From: Schizochytrium sp. CCTCC M209059
Lineage: Eukaryota; Sar; Bigyra; Thraustochytrida; Thraustochytriidae
DNA: 64,000 nt
Assembly: GCA_000818945.1 (NCBI GenBank)
Contig: KN805374.1
Location: 96,439 to 160,438, forward strand
Direction of reading: 5' to 3'
Shown here piece by piece: positions 53,781-62,626 of the stretch (positions are counted from its first letter, which is position 1; every line of letters begins with the position of its first letter). The notes beneath the pieces are model-generated. The model was not told the origin of the DNA and made no database searches. It saw only the letters and a program-made list of their open reading frames with translations. Position numbers and translations under genes: made by a program.

Positions 53781-54032
53781 AAGCATATATACATGTGTAG
53801 TATGTGAGTGTGCGCGTTTTCGCAGACTGACATAATTGGTTGCTGTGTGTGTCTGTGTGTCTGTGTTTGTGCTTGTCTGCCACGTTTCGATGAACGAACA
53901 ATACAAACCCGCCTTCGCACATTTCCTTTGAAAAAGTGATCCGTGGGTTGTTGATTGGTTCGCTGGCTAGCTGCCAGTCAGTGGCTTGTTAGCAAGCTGC
54001 CCCTGGTTGGCTGGTAGATTGCCCATTGTCCG

Positions 54033-54033
<1 letters not shown>

Positions 54034-54064
<31 letters not shown>

Positions 54065-54065
54065 T
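54034..54065. repeat. (CCG)n trinucleotide repeat
   Basis: About ten uninterrupted units. Confidence 0.9.
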
Positions 54066-54804
54066 GCCACCGGTGTCGATGTCGCCACTCGCCCTCACAT
54101 CGCTCATCTCAACCAGCCAGCCAACCAACCAACCAATCGACCAACCAACCGACCCACCCATCACTATGTTTTACTAGCCCGGGCTGCCGTGGCCGCCCAC
54201 TCTACGTACATAAAAAGATAAAGACGCCGAAGCTGAACGATCATGATCATGACCACCGCGAGCGCGCTGCTTCTGGCCCCGCGCCTGCGCCTGCGCCGGC
54301 GCCGCTCTCTATGAGCCAGACCCGCCCAGTCAGTCAGTCACTCAGGCAGGCAAGCAGTCCCCGCCCGTCGCCGCACGCGCAGAAGCACGACTCTTCTTCC
54401 CTCCTCGAAACTGCGCTCGCGACCTCGTGCGCTTGCTTGCTTGCTTCCTTGCTTGCTCCCTTGCTTGCCGCCGCTGTGCGAGGGGGTGTGTGCGTGTCGC
54501 AGCTGCGCTCGCTGCGCGTCCCAGGCGGCCTGGCCGCTACCATCTGGGCCTTGCGCGCGATAAGTCGCCGACAACTGACTCGCTAGCTGGGCGTCCCTCC
54601 TCCCTCCCTCCTCGCTCCCTCCCCGCCTCCGCCGGTCATGCTGCGCGACTTCACCCGGCCGCGCGCATTGCTGCGAGGTCCGGAGCGGAGCGGAAACCCT
54701 AGCCCTCACTGGGACTGAGGCTGCGCAGAGCGTGCCCTCTTCTTCCCCGGGCCGCGCCGGCCGCACCTCGAGGCGCGCCATTTCAGGCTCCGGGAATCCC
54801 GAAG

Positions 54805-54858
54805 AAAGAACGAAAGAACGAAAGAACGAAAGAACGAAAGAACGAAAGAACGAAAGAA
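54805..54858. repeat. (GAACGAAA)n octanucleotide repeat
   Basis: About six tandem units, continuing as degenerate GAAAG sequence to about 54900. Confidence 0.88.
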
Positions 54859-54993
54859 AGACGCGGAAAGAACGAAAGAAAGAAGGGAAAAAGAGCGGGA
54901 GAAAAGAGCGTCACGGCGGCGTCATGGCGCAGGGATGACGCGCGAGCGCCGGCGAGGCCGCGAGGACGTGTCCGCCTCCCCCCCCCCCCCCGG

Positions 54994-55108
54994 NNNNNNN
55001 NNNNNNNNNNNNNNNNNNNNNNNNNNNNNNNNNNNNNNNNNNNNNNNNNNNNNNNNNNNNNNNNNNNNNNNNNNNNNNNNNNNNNNNNNNNNNNNNNNNN
55101 NNNNNNNN
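54994..55108. other. Assembly gap (115 N) flanked by poly-C
   Basis: The gap lies between a 13-base C run on the left and another C run on the right, suggesting the sequencing failed in a poly-C/poly-G tract. Confidence 1.
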
Positions 55109-55896
55109 TCCGCCCCCCCCCCCCCGCGCGGCGTCCTCGGCGCGCGCTGCGAGCGAGGCCGCTCCGACGGCAGAGGCAGGCCGCCGCCCGCTGCAGCTGC
55201 GCGCCCGAAGCGCGAGGCCGTGCCCGAAGCCAAGCACGTGCAGGAACGGCGGAGTCGCAGGTGCGCGCCCACATATACGCTTGACCCACGCAAAAAGCAG
55301 GGCGCGACCGCGGAAACGCTCGCGCAGCGCAGCGACGCTGAGAGCGCCCCGCGTGCGTGCGGAAACCCGCGCTGCGGCAGCGCGAGGGAGGGAGGGAGGC
55401 CGCGCGGCAGCGCTGGTTGTGATGCGCGCGTGCGTCTGAGCACGGCGCGCGAGGGCCGGGGACAAGGGAGGACGGGGTGGTGGTCATGGCGCATCGTTCA
55501 TTCTTTCTGGCAGGCCTGCTTTCCTTGTTTCCCTTCTTTCGCTGCTCCTTCTTCTTTCTTTCCCCTGCTTTCTTCCTGGCAGCGTCGTGTCTTTCTTCCT
55601 GCCGGTGTTCTTAGACACGCACGCGCAGGTGCACGGCGGCAGGAGGTAGAGGCAGAGCGGCCAACATGCAGGCCAGCGTGCGTGCAAGAGCAACGAGCAA
55701 GCTTCGCAGACGGCAGACCAGGAAAGAAGCGGGGAGAGCAAACGACAAGCCAGTCTCGTCCCCGATCGACCGCTGCGGCAAACCTGTAACGCCATCGGCG
55801 CCAGCTTTGTCAGGAGCCAGCTAGTCAAGCAAAGCCAAGCAAAGCAAAGCAAAGCCAGCAGGCAAGCAAGCTCACAGCAAAGCACAAGGGAAGAAG

Positions 55897-56850
55897 ATGG
55901 TGTCCACGGAGCTCAACACGGTGCTGCGCAGGAATGCCAGCAACTCGGCAGTCGCGGCCCGCGCCGTGCAGAAAGAGGTGCGCCGCGGCGTGGCGACCGT
56001 GCGCATCCCGAACTCAACACGCGAGAAGATGATTGCGCCCATGTCCGGCTTCGCGTCCGCCGCCATTGAGATCACCGCGCTCTGGCCCGCAGAGTACGCC
56101 AAGACCGCTCTCCAGCTTAACAAGGACAACAAGGACTTTCGCATCCTCGCGCACATCAAGGAGCGGGGCTTCGGCATCTACCGCGGCTTGGCGCCGCTGC
56201 TGATCGGAGCTCCCATCCAGGGCCTGCTGCGCTTCTCGACCCTCGACTACTTCAACCGCACGCTCGCGGACCCCACAACCGGCCGCATCTCCCTCGCGTC
56301 AGGTCTTCTGGCCGGCATTGGCGCCGGCATTCTCGAGTCGCTCCTGGTCGTCACCCCAATGGAGACGGTCAAGACCCAGCTCATCCACGCCAACAAGGGA
56401 CTCGTCGAGGGCACCAAGTTTATCGTGCAGACCCAGGGCATTAGCGGCATGTACAAGGGCTGCGGTGCCACCATTGCCAAGTCTGCAAGCAACCAGGCCC
56501 TCCGCTTTGTCATCTTCAACACCTACAAGAACTTTATGCTCGAGAACCCAACCGAGCAAAAGCTCACTGCCGGCCAAGCCCTCGTCGGCGGTATGCTCGC
56601 TGGTGCCCTCGGCGCTCTCGGCAACACCCCCATCGACACGATCAAGTCGCGCTGCCAGGGCCTCGACGCGCACCGCTACCGTAACATGTGGCACTGTGGC
56701 GTCACCATGGTCAAGGAGGAGGGCCCTCTCAGCCTCTACAAGGGTCTCGTTCCCCGCTTGGCTCGCACCCTCCCTGGACAGGGCATTATCTTTTGCTCGT
56801 ACGAGGTCATTAGCTCCTCGCTTCGCAAGGTTATGCTCGATGACGCATAA
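55897..56850 (+). CDS. SLC25A1: Mitochondrial citrate/tricarboxylate carrier (SLC25A1 type)
   Basis: 317 aa. It exchanges citrate for malate across the inner mitochondrial membrane, feeding cytosolic acetyl-CoA for fatty-acid synthesis. Three mitochondrial-carrier repeats are visible with signature PxExxK-type motifs: WPAEYAKTALQL, VTPMETVKTQLIHA and NTPIDTIKSRCQGLDAHRY. The second and third are close to the citrate-carrier consensus (PMETIKVKFIHD-like and NTPLDVIKTRMQGLEAHKY-like), which sets it apart from other SLC25 members. The first ~45 residues are a basic N-terminal extension. The ATG at 55897 follows an A/G-rich leader. The first repeat has Trp-Pro-Ala-Glu instead of Tyr-Pro-Thr-Glu. 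Length matches the family. In thraustochytrids this carrier is relevant to oil accumulation, which is inference about this organism. Confidence 0.93.
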   Translation: MVSTELNTVLRRNASNSAVAARAVQKEVRRGVATVRIPNSTREKMIAPMSGFASAAIEITALWPAEYAKTALQLNKDNKDFRILAHIKERGFGIYRGLAPLLIGAPIQGLLRFSTLDYFNRTLADPTTGRISLASGLLAGIGAGILESLLVVTPMETVKTQLIHANKGLVEGTKFIVQTQGISGMYKGCGATIAKSASNQALRFVIFNTYKNFMLENPTEQKLTAGQALVGGMLAGALGALGNTPIDTIKSRCQGLDAHRYRNMWHCGVTMVKEEGPLSLYKGLVPRLARTLPGQGIIFCSYEVISSSLRKVMLDDA

Positions 56851-56916
56851 ATGCAGATGCTAGCCAGCTAGAAACACACTCCCCCCTTCCTGTAAAAATT
56901 ACTAACCTTTGGCCAG

Positions 56917-57204
56917 ATATGCACCTGCCTCTCGCACAAGTTCGTAGACGCCAAAATAGATACTAAACCCCTTTCAAAAACCCAATCAAATCTTCCTCTC
57001 TGTTTCCACGTTATTGACTTAAAAGCAGCCTGGGTTTTTCAACACCCAACGTTTAGCAAAATATGCACCTGCCTCTCGCACAGGTTCGTAGACGCCAACA
57101 TAGATGCTAAACCTCCTTTCAAAAACCCAATCAAATCTTCCTCTCTGTTTCCATGTTATTGACTCAAAAGTAGCCTGGGTTTTTCAACACCCAAAGCAAC
57201 TTGC
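56917..57204 (+). repeat. Two-copy ~144-bp tandem repeat
   Basis: Copy 1 starts at 56917 and copy 2 at 57061, both with ATATGCACCTGCCTCTCGCA. They differ at a handful of positions and one single-base indel. Copies are about 90 percent or more alike by eye. Confidence 0.93.
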
Positions 57205-58041
57205 ATCATTCAACTTTACACAGACAAGGACAAGAACATCCTCTCGTGCTTGATTCTTCCTTGGAAATCTTCTTGGCTTGATCCTCTCTCTCACAGTATT
57301 AGAATCCACAAGTAAGAATTCTCCCTCTTTCGCTGCTGCTCATGTACCATATCGACACGGACGCGGACGCGTCGCGGAGTCAACCCGTTAGCCAACCAAC
57401 TGCAGCGAATAAAGAAGCAACGAAAAACACACAAACAAAGAAACAAGCAGACAGGCTCCTTTCTCCCTTTCCCACGTACTGCAAGCCTCCATGTTTTCCC
57501 CATCCTCGCCGCGCAAATTACGCCGTCAAAGACCACCAACTCCGTCGGCAATCAGGCAAGTACAAGCCTACAATTATTTTTTTCCCTTTTCCCCCCCTTG
57601 TCGCCCTGGGGCACCACTGTGCGCCCGTCCAGAGAGGACTCCGCAGGGGTTCCCCTCTGCCGGTATTTCATCGTTCCGTTCGTTTCGTCCGTTTCATCCG
57701 TTCCGTTCCGTTGCGTTTCTTTCTTTCCTCGAGTTCTTTTTCTTTTCTTTCTCTCTTTCTCGGAAAATGTTCTCCGTGCTTTTCCCGCCGTGGCCAACGA
57801 GCAAAAGCAGCGCTGAGGAAAAAACGCGAGCGCAGTGGAATAAATAAAAAATGAACAATGAGAAGGAGAAACAGAACGATCGAGAGTTTGAATAACTTAT
57901 TGAAAAAATAAAAAGCAGCTGGATAGAAATGAGGCGAGGCGCAGAAACACAGAGAGAGAGAGAGAGAAAAAGGAGAGAGAAGCGCGAGTCCCGGCCGCGC
58001 GAGTCTAGTCGCCCAACCCCGCTCGCCCGCACGTGCACCCT

Positions 58042-58042
<1 letters not shown>

Positions 58043-58073
<31 letters not shown>

Positions 58074-58085
58074 CACACGCACGCG
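58043..58085. repeat. (GCAC)n microsatellite
   Basis: About nine units with an ACAC interruption, upstream of the 4-TM gene. Confidence 0.85.
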
Positions 58086-58232
58086 CGCCCGTCACCCGCA
58101 CGCCCCACTCCGCGCGTGCTCGCACGCAGAAAGGCAGGCAGCCAACGGCGCGGTCCGAGCTACGCGTGAAACGAACGCGCAGCCGAGCAGCAGCAGCAAG
58201 AGCAGCAGCAGCAACAGCTTAGCAAGAGGAAA

Positions 58233-58916
58233 ATGGCCACCAAGGAGACCGCTGCCAAGACGCCTTCGAAGCCCGACACCCGCTCTCGCAGCAAGACCAA
58301 GACGCCGGGCAACAAGTCTCGCTCCAAGTCCGCGACCGCCCGGACCCCGCGCACCGACCGCAAGACAAAGAAGGAGGACAAGGCCGCCAGCAGCGACGCG
58401 TCCGAGCCCGCCACCGACGATGAGATCGCTCTGAAGAAAGTCAACGTCAAAAAGGTCGCCAAGACCGTGGCGGAAAAGGTCAAGGTCGCCGCCGCCGAGG
58501 TCAGCTTGTCGGGGAACAAGGATGATACCGCCACCAAACTCATTCTCCGCATCACCTACGTCTTCCTGCTTGTTGCTGGTGTTCTCCTCATCATGTTCCC
58601 CAAAAAGGTGGAGGAAACCAAGAGCTTCGTGGCCAACAAAGAAGCTTTTGAGACCTCACTCGTCCGAGCACTCGGTCTCGTCGTGGTGTGCCTTGCGCTG
58701 CAGTTCATTGCTGCCGCGCAAGGCGTTGCTACTGACCAAAAGCACTCGCTCCAGTATGGCATGTTTTGCTGGTTGGGATTAGCTGCCGTTGCCATCGTCT
58801 TCATGGACGAAGGCAAGGTCAAGGATGACCCTGAAGCCAAGAAGGAGACCCAAATGCTCGTCGCTTTCAGTGCCATCATGCTCGCATGCTCTCTCTGGGC
58901 TTGCTACTTTAGCTAG
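58233..58916 (+). CDS. Small four-TM protein with a basic N-terminal tail, function unknown
   Basis: 227 aa from the ATG at 58233. Residues 1-60 are rich in Lys, Arg, Ser, Thr and Pro (several SRSK, TPK and TARTP motifs), resembling disordered, phosphorylatable DNA- or chromatin-binding tails. Residues 60-95 form a charged amphipathic helix. Four hydrophobic helices follow at about 104-122, 143-162, 175-191 and 207-225. The protein ends three residues after TM4 and has no signal peptide. I recognise no family. A basic tail on a polytopic membrane protein is a pattern shared with inner nuclear membrane proteins, but ER or other membranes are equally possible. Confidence 0.75.
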   Translation: MATKETAAKTPSKPDTRSRSKTKTPGNKSRSKSATARTPRTDRKTKKEDKAASSDASEPATDDEIALKKVNVKKVAKTVAEKVKVAAAEVSLSGNKDDTATKLILRITYVFLLVAGVLLIMFPKKVEETKSFVANKEAFETSLVRALGLVVVCLALQFIAAAQGVATDQKHSLQYGMFCWLGLAAVAIVFMDEGKVKDDPEAKKETQMLVAFSAIMLACSLWACYFS

Positions 58917-59173
58917 ATCTCAGAGTTGCGTCAACGCTGCGCTCCCTTTTCCCTTGTCATCGCAAATCAATTCCTCGCCCTCACTACTCACAGAGCGTGG
59001 GGGTGGATGGCCTTTTCCCGTCTTTGACGCATCAGGCTGGCTTGTGAAACCAAAGAGACACCCTTTTGTCCTCGCGACTTGCAGATAGACCTTTGTTCAC
59101 CCGCGGGGGGTGATCTGCCAGTCGTCTAGACTTGGCACAACCCAATGCATCGCAGCCACCAACACTGGATTAC

Positions 59174-59179
59174 AATAAA
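59174..59179 (+). promoter_or_regulatory. Candidate polyadenylation element (AATAAA) for the 4-TM gene
   Basis: AATAAA about 258 nt after the stop codon. Candidate only. Confidence 0.2.
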
Positions 59180-59352
59180 AATTTAACAAGATATCTTGAC
59201 CTCATTTCTGTCTCGCGGTCTCGTCGCACGCCTTGAATTTTCTGCCTCACTACGTACGTTATTGCCTAAAGCGCATGCGCACTCAATGTTGGCCACAACG
59301 ATGAAATGGTCTTGTCGAGTCGAATAATCCAAATCGGTTCCGTAAGCGCGAC

Positions 59353-59626
59353 CGCCACATTTTCAATCACCTCATCGTCGTCATCAACTTAGCCGGCGAG
59401 TCACTCAAGGCGAATGCCCTGAGTGGATGCTCTGGCGGCCCTCATGGCTGTGCACGCGACCTGCGTAGCGCACCACAACGTGCTGCTGCAAAACTTTGTC
59501 AAGGAAGCCGCCGACCTCGTCTGCATCATTGACTTCTCTCAGTCAGACCAAGGCGATTGCCTCGAAAAGGACCACCACGATTTCGATCGCGTCTTTCGCT
59601 ACTCAAAAGGGCGCCGCAAAGACTGA
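59353..59626 (+). pseudogene. Possible kinase-like gene remnant with frameshift
   Basis: Two adjacent frames together resemble part of a protein-kinase-like fold. The first gives VINLAGESLKANALS. After a one-base shift near 59420 the second gives HATCVAHHNVLLQNF and DLVCIIDFSQSDQG, reminiscent of the catalytic-loop and DFG regions (the HxD Asp is absent, IDF replaces DFG). No start codon or rest of the domain is nearby. It may be a decayed fragment. Homology is by eye only. Confidence 0.35.
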
Positions 59627-59921
59627 ACAGGCGAACAGTGCAGCAAGACGAAATAAGTGATATACCATCTTGAGAGTTTATAGGTATACTTTTTCCTTCT
59701 AAATGAAAGCTCAGATGCAGAGCCTCGTAGCCTACTTTAGAAGTGATTTTGTAAAACAAGAAGAAGGAAAGAATTTCTGGTAAAAGTCTTATCGCTTCTG
59801 GTAAAAGTCTTATCGCTTGCGAAACAAAAAAATTATCAATTTGAACCTCAAGCTCACATAGGGGGATCAATGTAACCTGCTTATTCACCCCATGTCGTCG
59901 GGGCTGTCGAATTGCACAATC

Positions 59922-60046
59922 TTAAGTCTTCCGAGTTGGCCGAGGGAGACTCAGTCTTGCCTTCCCATGTTCCCCCAAGTTCCAAATGGGGAGATACTTG
60001 CTGGTATCACGCTGGCATTCCTCATAATCGTCGTATTTGAGAGCGC
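59922..60046 (-). pseudogene. Out-of-frame conserved C-terminal tail of the DUF1295 gene
   Basis: Read in the frame shifted relative to the main ORF, this segment encodes ALKYDDYEECQRDTSKYLP and then runs to TAA at 59922-59924. It matches the usual DUF1295 end (Tyr-x2-Tyr-x5-Thr-x3-Ile/Leu-Pro). It is part of the gene if the frameshift is an error, otherwise a remnant. Confidence 0.6.
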
Positions 60047-62626
60047 TCAGTTTTCAGAAAATGTAGAGGAAATTGAAAACAGTACTCCAAGCATGGGAAT
60101 TCCGCATGCAGACCAGTGCAGAAGAGCACCCGGCAACATCTCGCCATTCTGAATGCGCACGTTGACAGAAAGCAAGTAAAAGACAGTCCAGATGGCCAGC
60201 TCCGTTGCGTAGTTTGGGTGTTGGCACAACGAGAGAAGCTGCGAGCTAAAAAAGTCTTCTCGCAGCGCAGGAGGCTCGCATGACTCGCTTAGATCCTCGT
60301 CTTCGCTTTTGGCCTCCTGAAACTTCTGGTGCTGCTCGTTTGCAAGTAATTCCACGACAGTTAGGCCGACCATCCAGCAAGAAAGGACGAGATCCCAGCG
60401 ATTGAGAGGCACGTCTTCTCCCTCCTTCGCAGCCACGTACACGGGCAAGGCTTGTGCCATCAACAACAGCTGCCCATATCCTGCGACGCAGACAAGGTCA
60501 AAGATGGCAAACAAGAACGGGAAGTGCTCGCTCTGCATCAACTCGCGCACGCGTCTCCAGCGAAGGTTCTCGCCACTTTTTGAGCTGTATGCTCCAGTAC
60601 GCATGAGGTGAAAGCACTTGCAAAACCCCCAGATACTCACCAGAAATGCCATGAGCAAGGTTCTGGCGTTCGTCGGAATCGCGCAAACCTCAATGGTCCA
60701 GGCATAGATCACTGGCATGAGTCCCCAGAACTTGGCTGATTGCGAAAGATTGTTCGTGAGCTCGGCCGAAACAAAGCAGACAACAACCATCGCAATGCAG
60801 ACGACCACGCACGTGCGCAATCCATAGTCCGCGCCGCTGTCGCCCAGCTCCAAGTACTTCCAAATCGGGGAGAAAAGGTCCATCAGATTGTGAATTGGGC
60901 TGTCTTCACCACCAAGATGGTGCACGACGTTGTTCGTATCCACCTCCGTAGAGCCGTCAATCACGCTTTCTAGACCACTTTGAGCGATGACGCTTGCTGC
61001 GAGAGAAATTTGCGATACAGCCGCGCTGATCTGAGCGACCTTTTCATGGAAAAGACCAATCAAGACGACCTCATCGTGATCATCACTCGCAAATTCACCC
61101 GTCTTCTTCATTTCGCGCCATGAAGCAATGTCTACGCTGTCATCTTCCTTCATGGCCAACACGTCCTCGTCGATCTTCCAATCTGCTTCCATGGGGGTTG
61201 CTCCATCCGCACTTTCAAAGCTGACTTCTCCGAGACCTTCGAATTCGAGATCATTGGTAGTACCCTTATCAAACGCGCTGGTCAACTTCGCCTCTTCCAG
61301 CTTCCCCTCAATCATGGTCTCAATCTCGGTAGAGCTGACGTGGTCTTCCTCCAAGCCTCCCTCGTTCATGTCTTCGGTTGTCGAGTCGCCAACTTCACTT
61401 TTAGTACCTGCTTGATCAAAACTTTCATCGACTTTAGTCTCGCTGATGATGCTCGCCTTCTCGATTTGGTCATCATCCCTGATGTTAGCTTCATCTGCAG
61501 CCTGATCCTTGATCTGCCCCTCGATTTGATCGTCGGCCTTGTTCTCAACCTCGCCGTCGAACAGCTTTGTAGCTTGCTCCTCGACCTTGTCCTCGACCAT
61601 CTCCTCGACCTTGTCTTCGACTTTGTTCTCAACCTCGCCGTCAATCAGCTTTTTAGCTTGCTCATCGAACTTGTCTTCGACCATCTCCTCGACCTTGTTC
61701 TCAACCTCACCGTCGATTAGCTCTTTAGCTTGCTCTTTAGCTTGCTCTTTAGCTTGCTCCTCGACCTTGTCTTCGACCTTGTCTTCGACCTTGTCTTCGA
61801 CCTTGTCTTCGACCTTATCTTCGACCTTGTTTTCGACCTCGTCCATGACCTTGTCCTCGACCTTGTCCTCGACTTTGTCCTCGACCTCGACCTCGTCCAC
61901 GACCTCGACCTCGTCCTCGACCTTGTCCTCGGCCTCGTCCACGACCTTGTCCTCGGCCTCGTCCCCGACCTTGTTCTCAACCTCGCCGTCGATCAGCTTT
62001 TTGGCTTCGACCTTGATCTCAAACTCGCCGACGATGAGCTTTTTAGCTTGCTCCTTAGCTTGCTCCTCGACCTTGTCTTCGACCTTGTCCTTGTCCTCGT
62101 CCTCGACCTTGTCCTCGACCTCGACCTCGTCCTCGTCCTCGTCCTCGACCTCGTCCTCGATCTCGACCTCGTCCTCGTCCTCGACCTCGTCCTCGACCTC
62201 GTCCTCGTCCTCGACCTCGACCTTGACCTCGTCCTCGACCTCGTCCTCGACCTCGTCCTCGACCTCGACCTCTTCCTCGACCTCGTCCTCCTCCTCGTCC
62301 TCGACCTCGCTGTCGATCAGCTTTTCATCTTGCTCCTCGACCTTGCCCTCGACCTTGTTCTCAATCTGTTCCTCAGCCAGATCCTTGATCTGCTCCTTGG
62401 TCTGCTCCTCGACTTGTTTCTCGACCTTGCTCTCAACCTGGTCATCATCTTCGTCGGTCTCGTTGCTCATCATCTCTCCTGATGTTTCTTCTTCTACCAT
62501 GAGACTTGTCGTAGCAATCACAGCCTCTTCTTCTGTACCAGAAATCTCGGAAGCCAAATCGAGATGTTTGTTTTCCTCCACAATGTTCTCATTTGCGGTG
62601 AGAGTGTCCGCGAACACTTCACTCAT
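60047..62626 (-). CDS. DUF1295-type membrane protein with a long acidic repeat domain
   Basis: 859 aa in the intact frame. Residues ~35-390 are a highly repetitive acidic region of VED/VEDE/KVED/VEEQ units with internal repeats of KLIDGEVENKVE. Residues ~400-590 are acidic/Ser-rich linker. From about residue 600 come six or seven TM helices. This part carries the DUF1295 (steroid 5-alpha-reductase-like) signatures FHLMRTGAYSSKSGENLRW and HPNYATELAIW. The frame ends at TGA (60047-60049) shortly after the last helix, before the conserved short C-terminus. That C-terminus (YDDYEECQRDTSKYLPIW) is present just downstream in another frame, 59922-60052. A single-base indel or assembly error is likely. 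The enzyme could reduce a lipid/steroid double bond; the substrate is unknown. Confidence 0.82.
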   Translation of the reverse strand: MSEVFADTLTANENIVEENKHLDLASEISGTEEEAVIATTSLMVEEETSGEMMSNETDEDDDQVESKVEKQVEEQTKEQIKDLAEEQIENKVEGKVEEQDEKLIDSEVEDEEEDEVEEEVEVEDEVEDEVEDEVKVEVEDEDEVEDEVEDEDEVEIEDEVEDEDEDEVEVEDKVEDEDKDKVEDKVEEQAKEQAKKLIVGEFEIKVEAKKLIDGEVENKVGDEAEDKVVDEAEDKVEDEVEVVDEVEVEDKVEDKVEDKVMDEVENKVEDKVEDKVEDKVEDKVEDKVEEQAKEQAKEQAKELIDGEVENKVEEMVEDKFDEQAKKLIDGEVENKVEDKVEEMVEDKVEEQATKLFDGEVENKADDQIEGQIKDQAADEANIRDDDQIEKASIISETKVDESFDQAGTKSEVGDSTTEDMNEGGLEEDHVSSTEIETMIEGKLEEAKLTSAFDKGTTNDLEFEGLGEVSFESADGATPMEADWKIDEDVLAMKEDDSVDIASWREMKKTGEFASDDHDEVVLIGLFHEKVAQISAAVSQISLAASVIAQSGLESVIDGSTEVDTNNVVHHLGGEDSPIHNLMDLFSPIWKYLELGDSGADYGLRTCVVVCIAMVVVCFVSAELTNNLSQSAKFWGLMPVIYAWTIEVCAIPTNARTLLMAFLVSIWGFCKCFHLMRTGAYSSKSGENLRWRRVRELMQSEHFPFLFAIFDLVCVAGYGQLLLMAQALPVYVAAKEGEDVPLNRWDLVLSCWMVGLTVVELLANEQHQKFQEAKSEDEDLSESCEPPALREDFFSSQLLSLCQHPNYATELAIWTVFYLLSVNVRIQNGEMLPGALLHWSACGIPMLGVLFSISSTFSEN
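61730..62330 (-). repeat. Degenerate acidic coding repeat (VED / KVED) within the DUF1295 gene
   Basis: Tandem GAC/GAG/GTC-rich units of 12 to 36 bases (for example CTTGTCTTCGAC on the plus strand) repeated dozens of times with variation. Confidence 0.85.

Larger units (their letters stand above)
53571..55896. other. 2.3 kb intergenic region with repeats and gap
   Basis: It contains GCGT, CCG, GAACGAAA and poly-C tracts and a 115-base gap. Open frames follow the repeats and show no domain. No gene supported. Confidence 0.5.
56851..58232. other. Intergenic region between the citrate carrier and 4-TM gene
   Basis: 1.4 kb containing a two-copy 144-bp tandem repeat (56917-57204), a TTCCG/TTTCG-rich stretch and a GCAC microsatellite. 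No gene supported. Confidence 0.5.
58917..59921. other. Intergenic region downstream of the 4-TM gene
   Basis: About 1 kb. Apart from a possible kinase-like remnant (59353-59626) and an AATAAA at 59174, I see no gene. There is a two-copy 19-base repeat at 59781-59818 (TCTGGTAAAAGTCTTATCG). Confidence 0.5.

Noticed and set aside
60040..60065. Splicing as the explanation for the DUF1295 frame change
   Set aside because: No GT donor and AG acceptor with a reasonable intron length joins the two frames here. A one-base indel is simpler.
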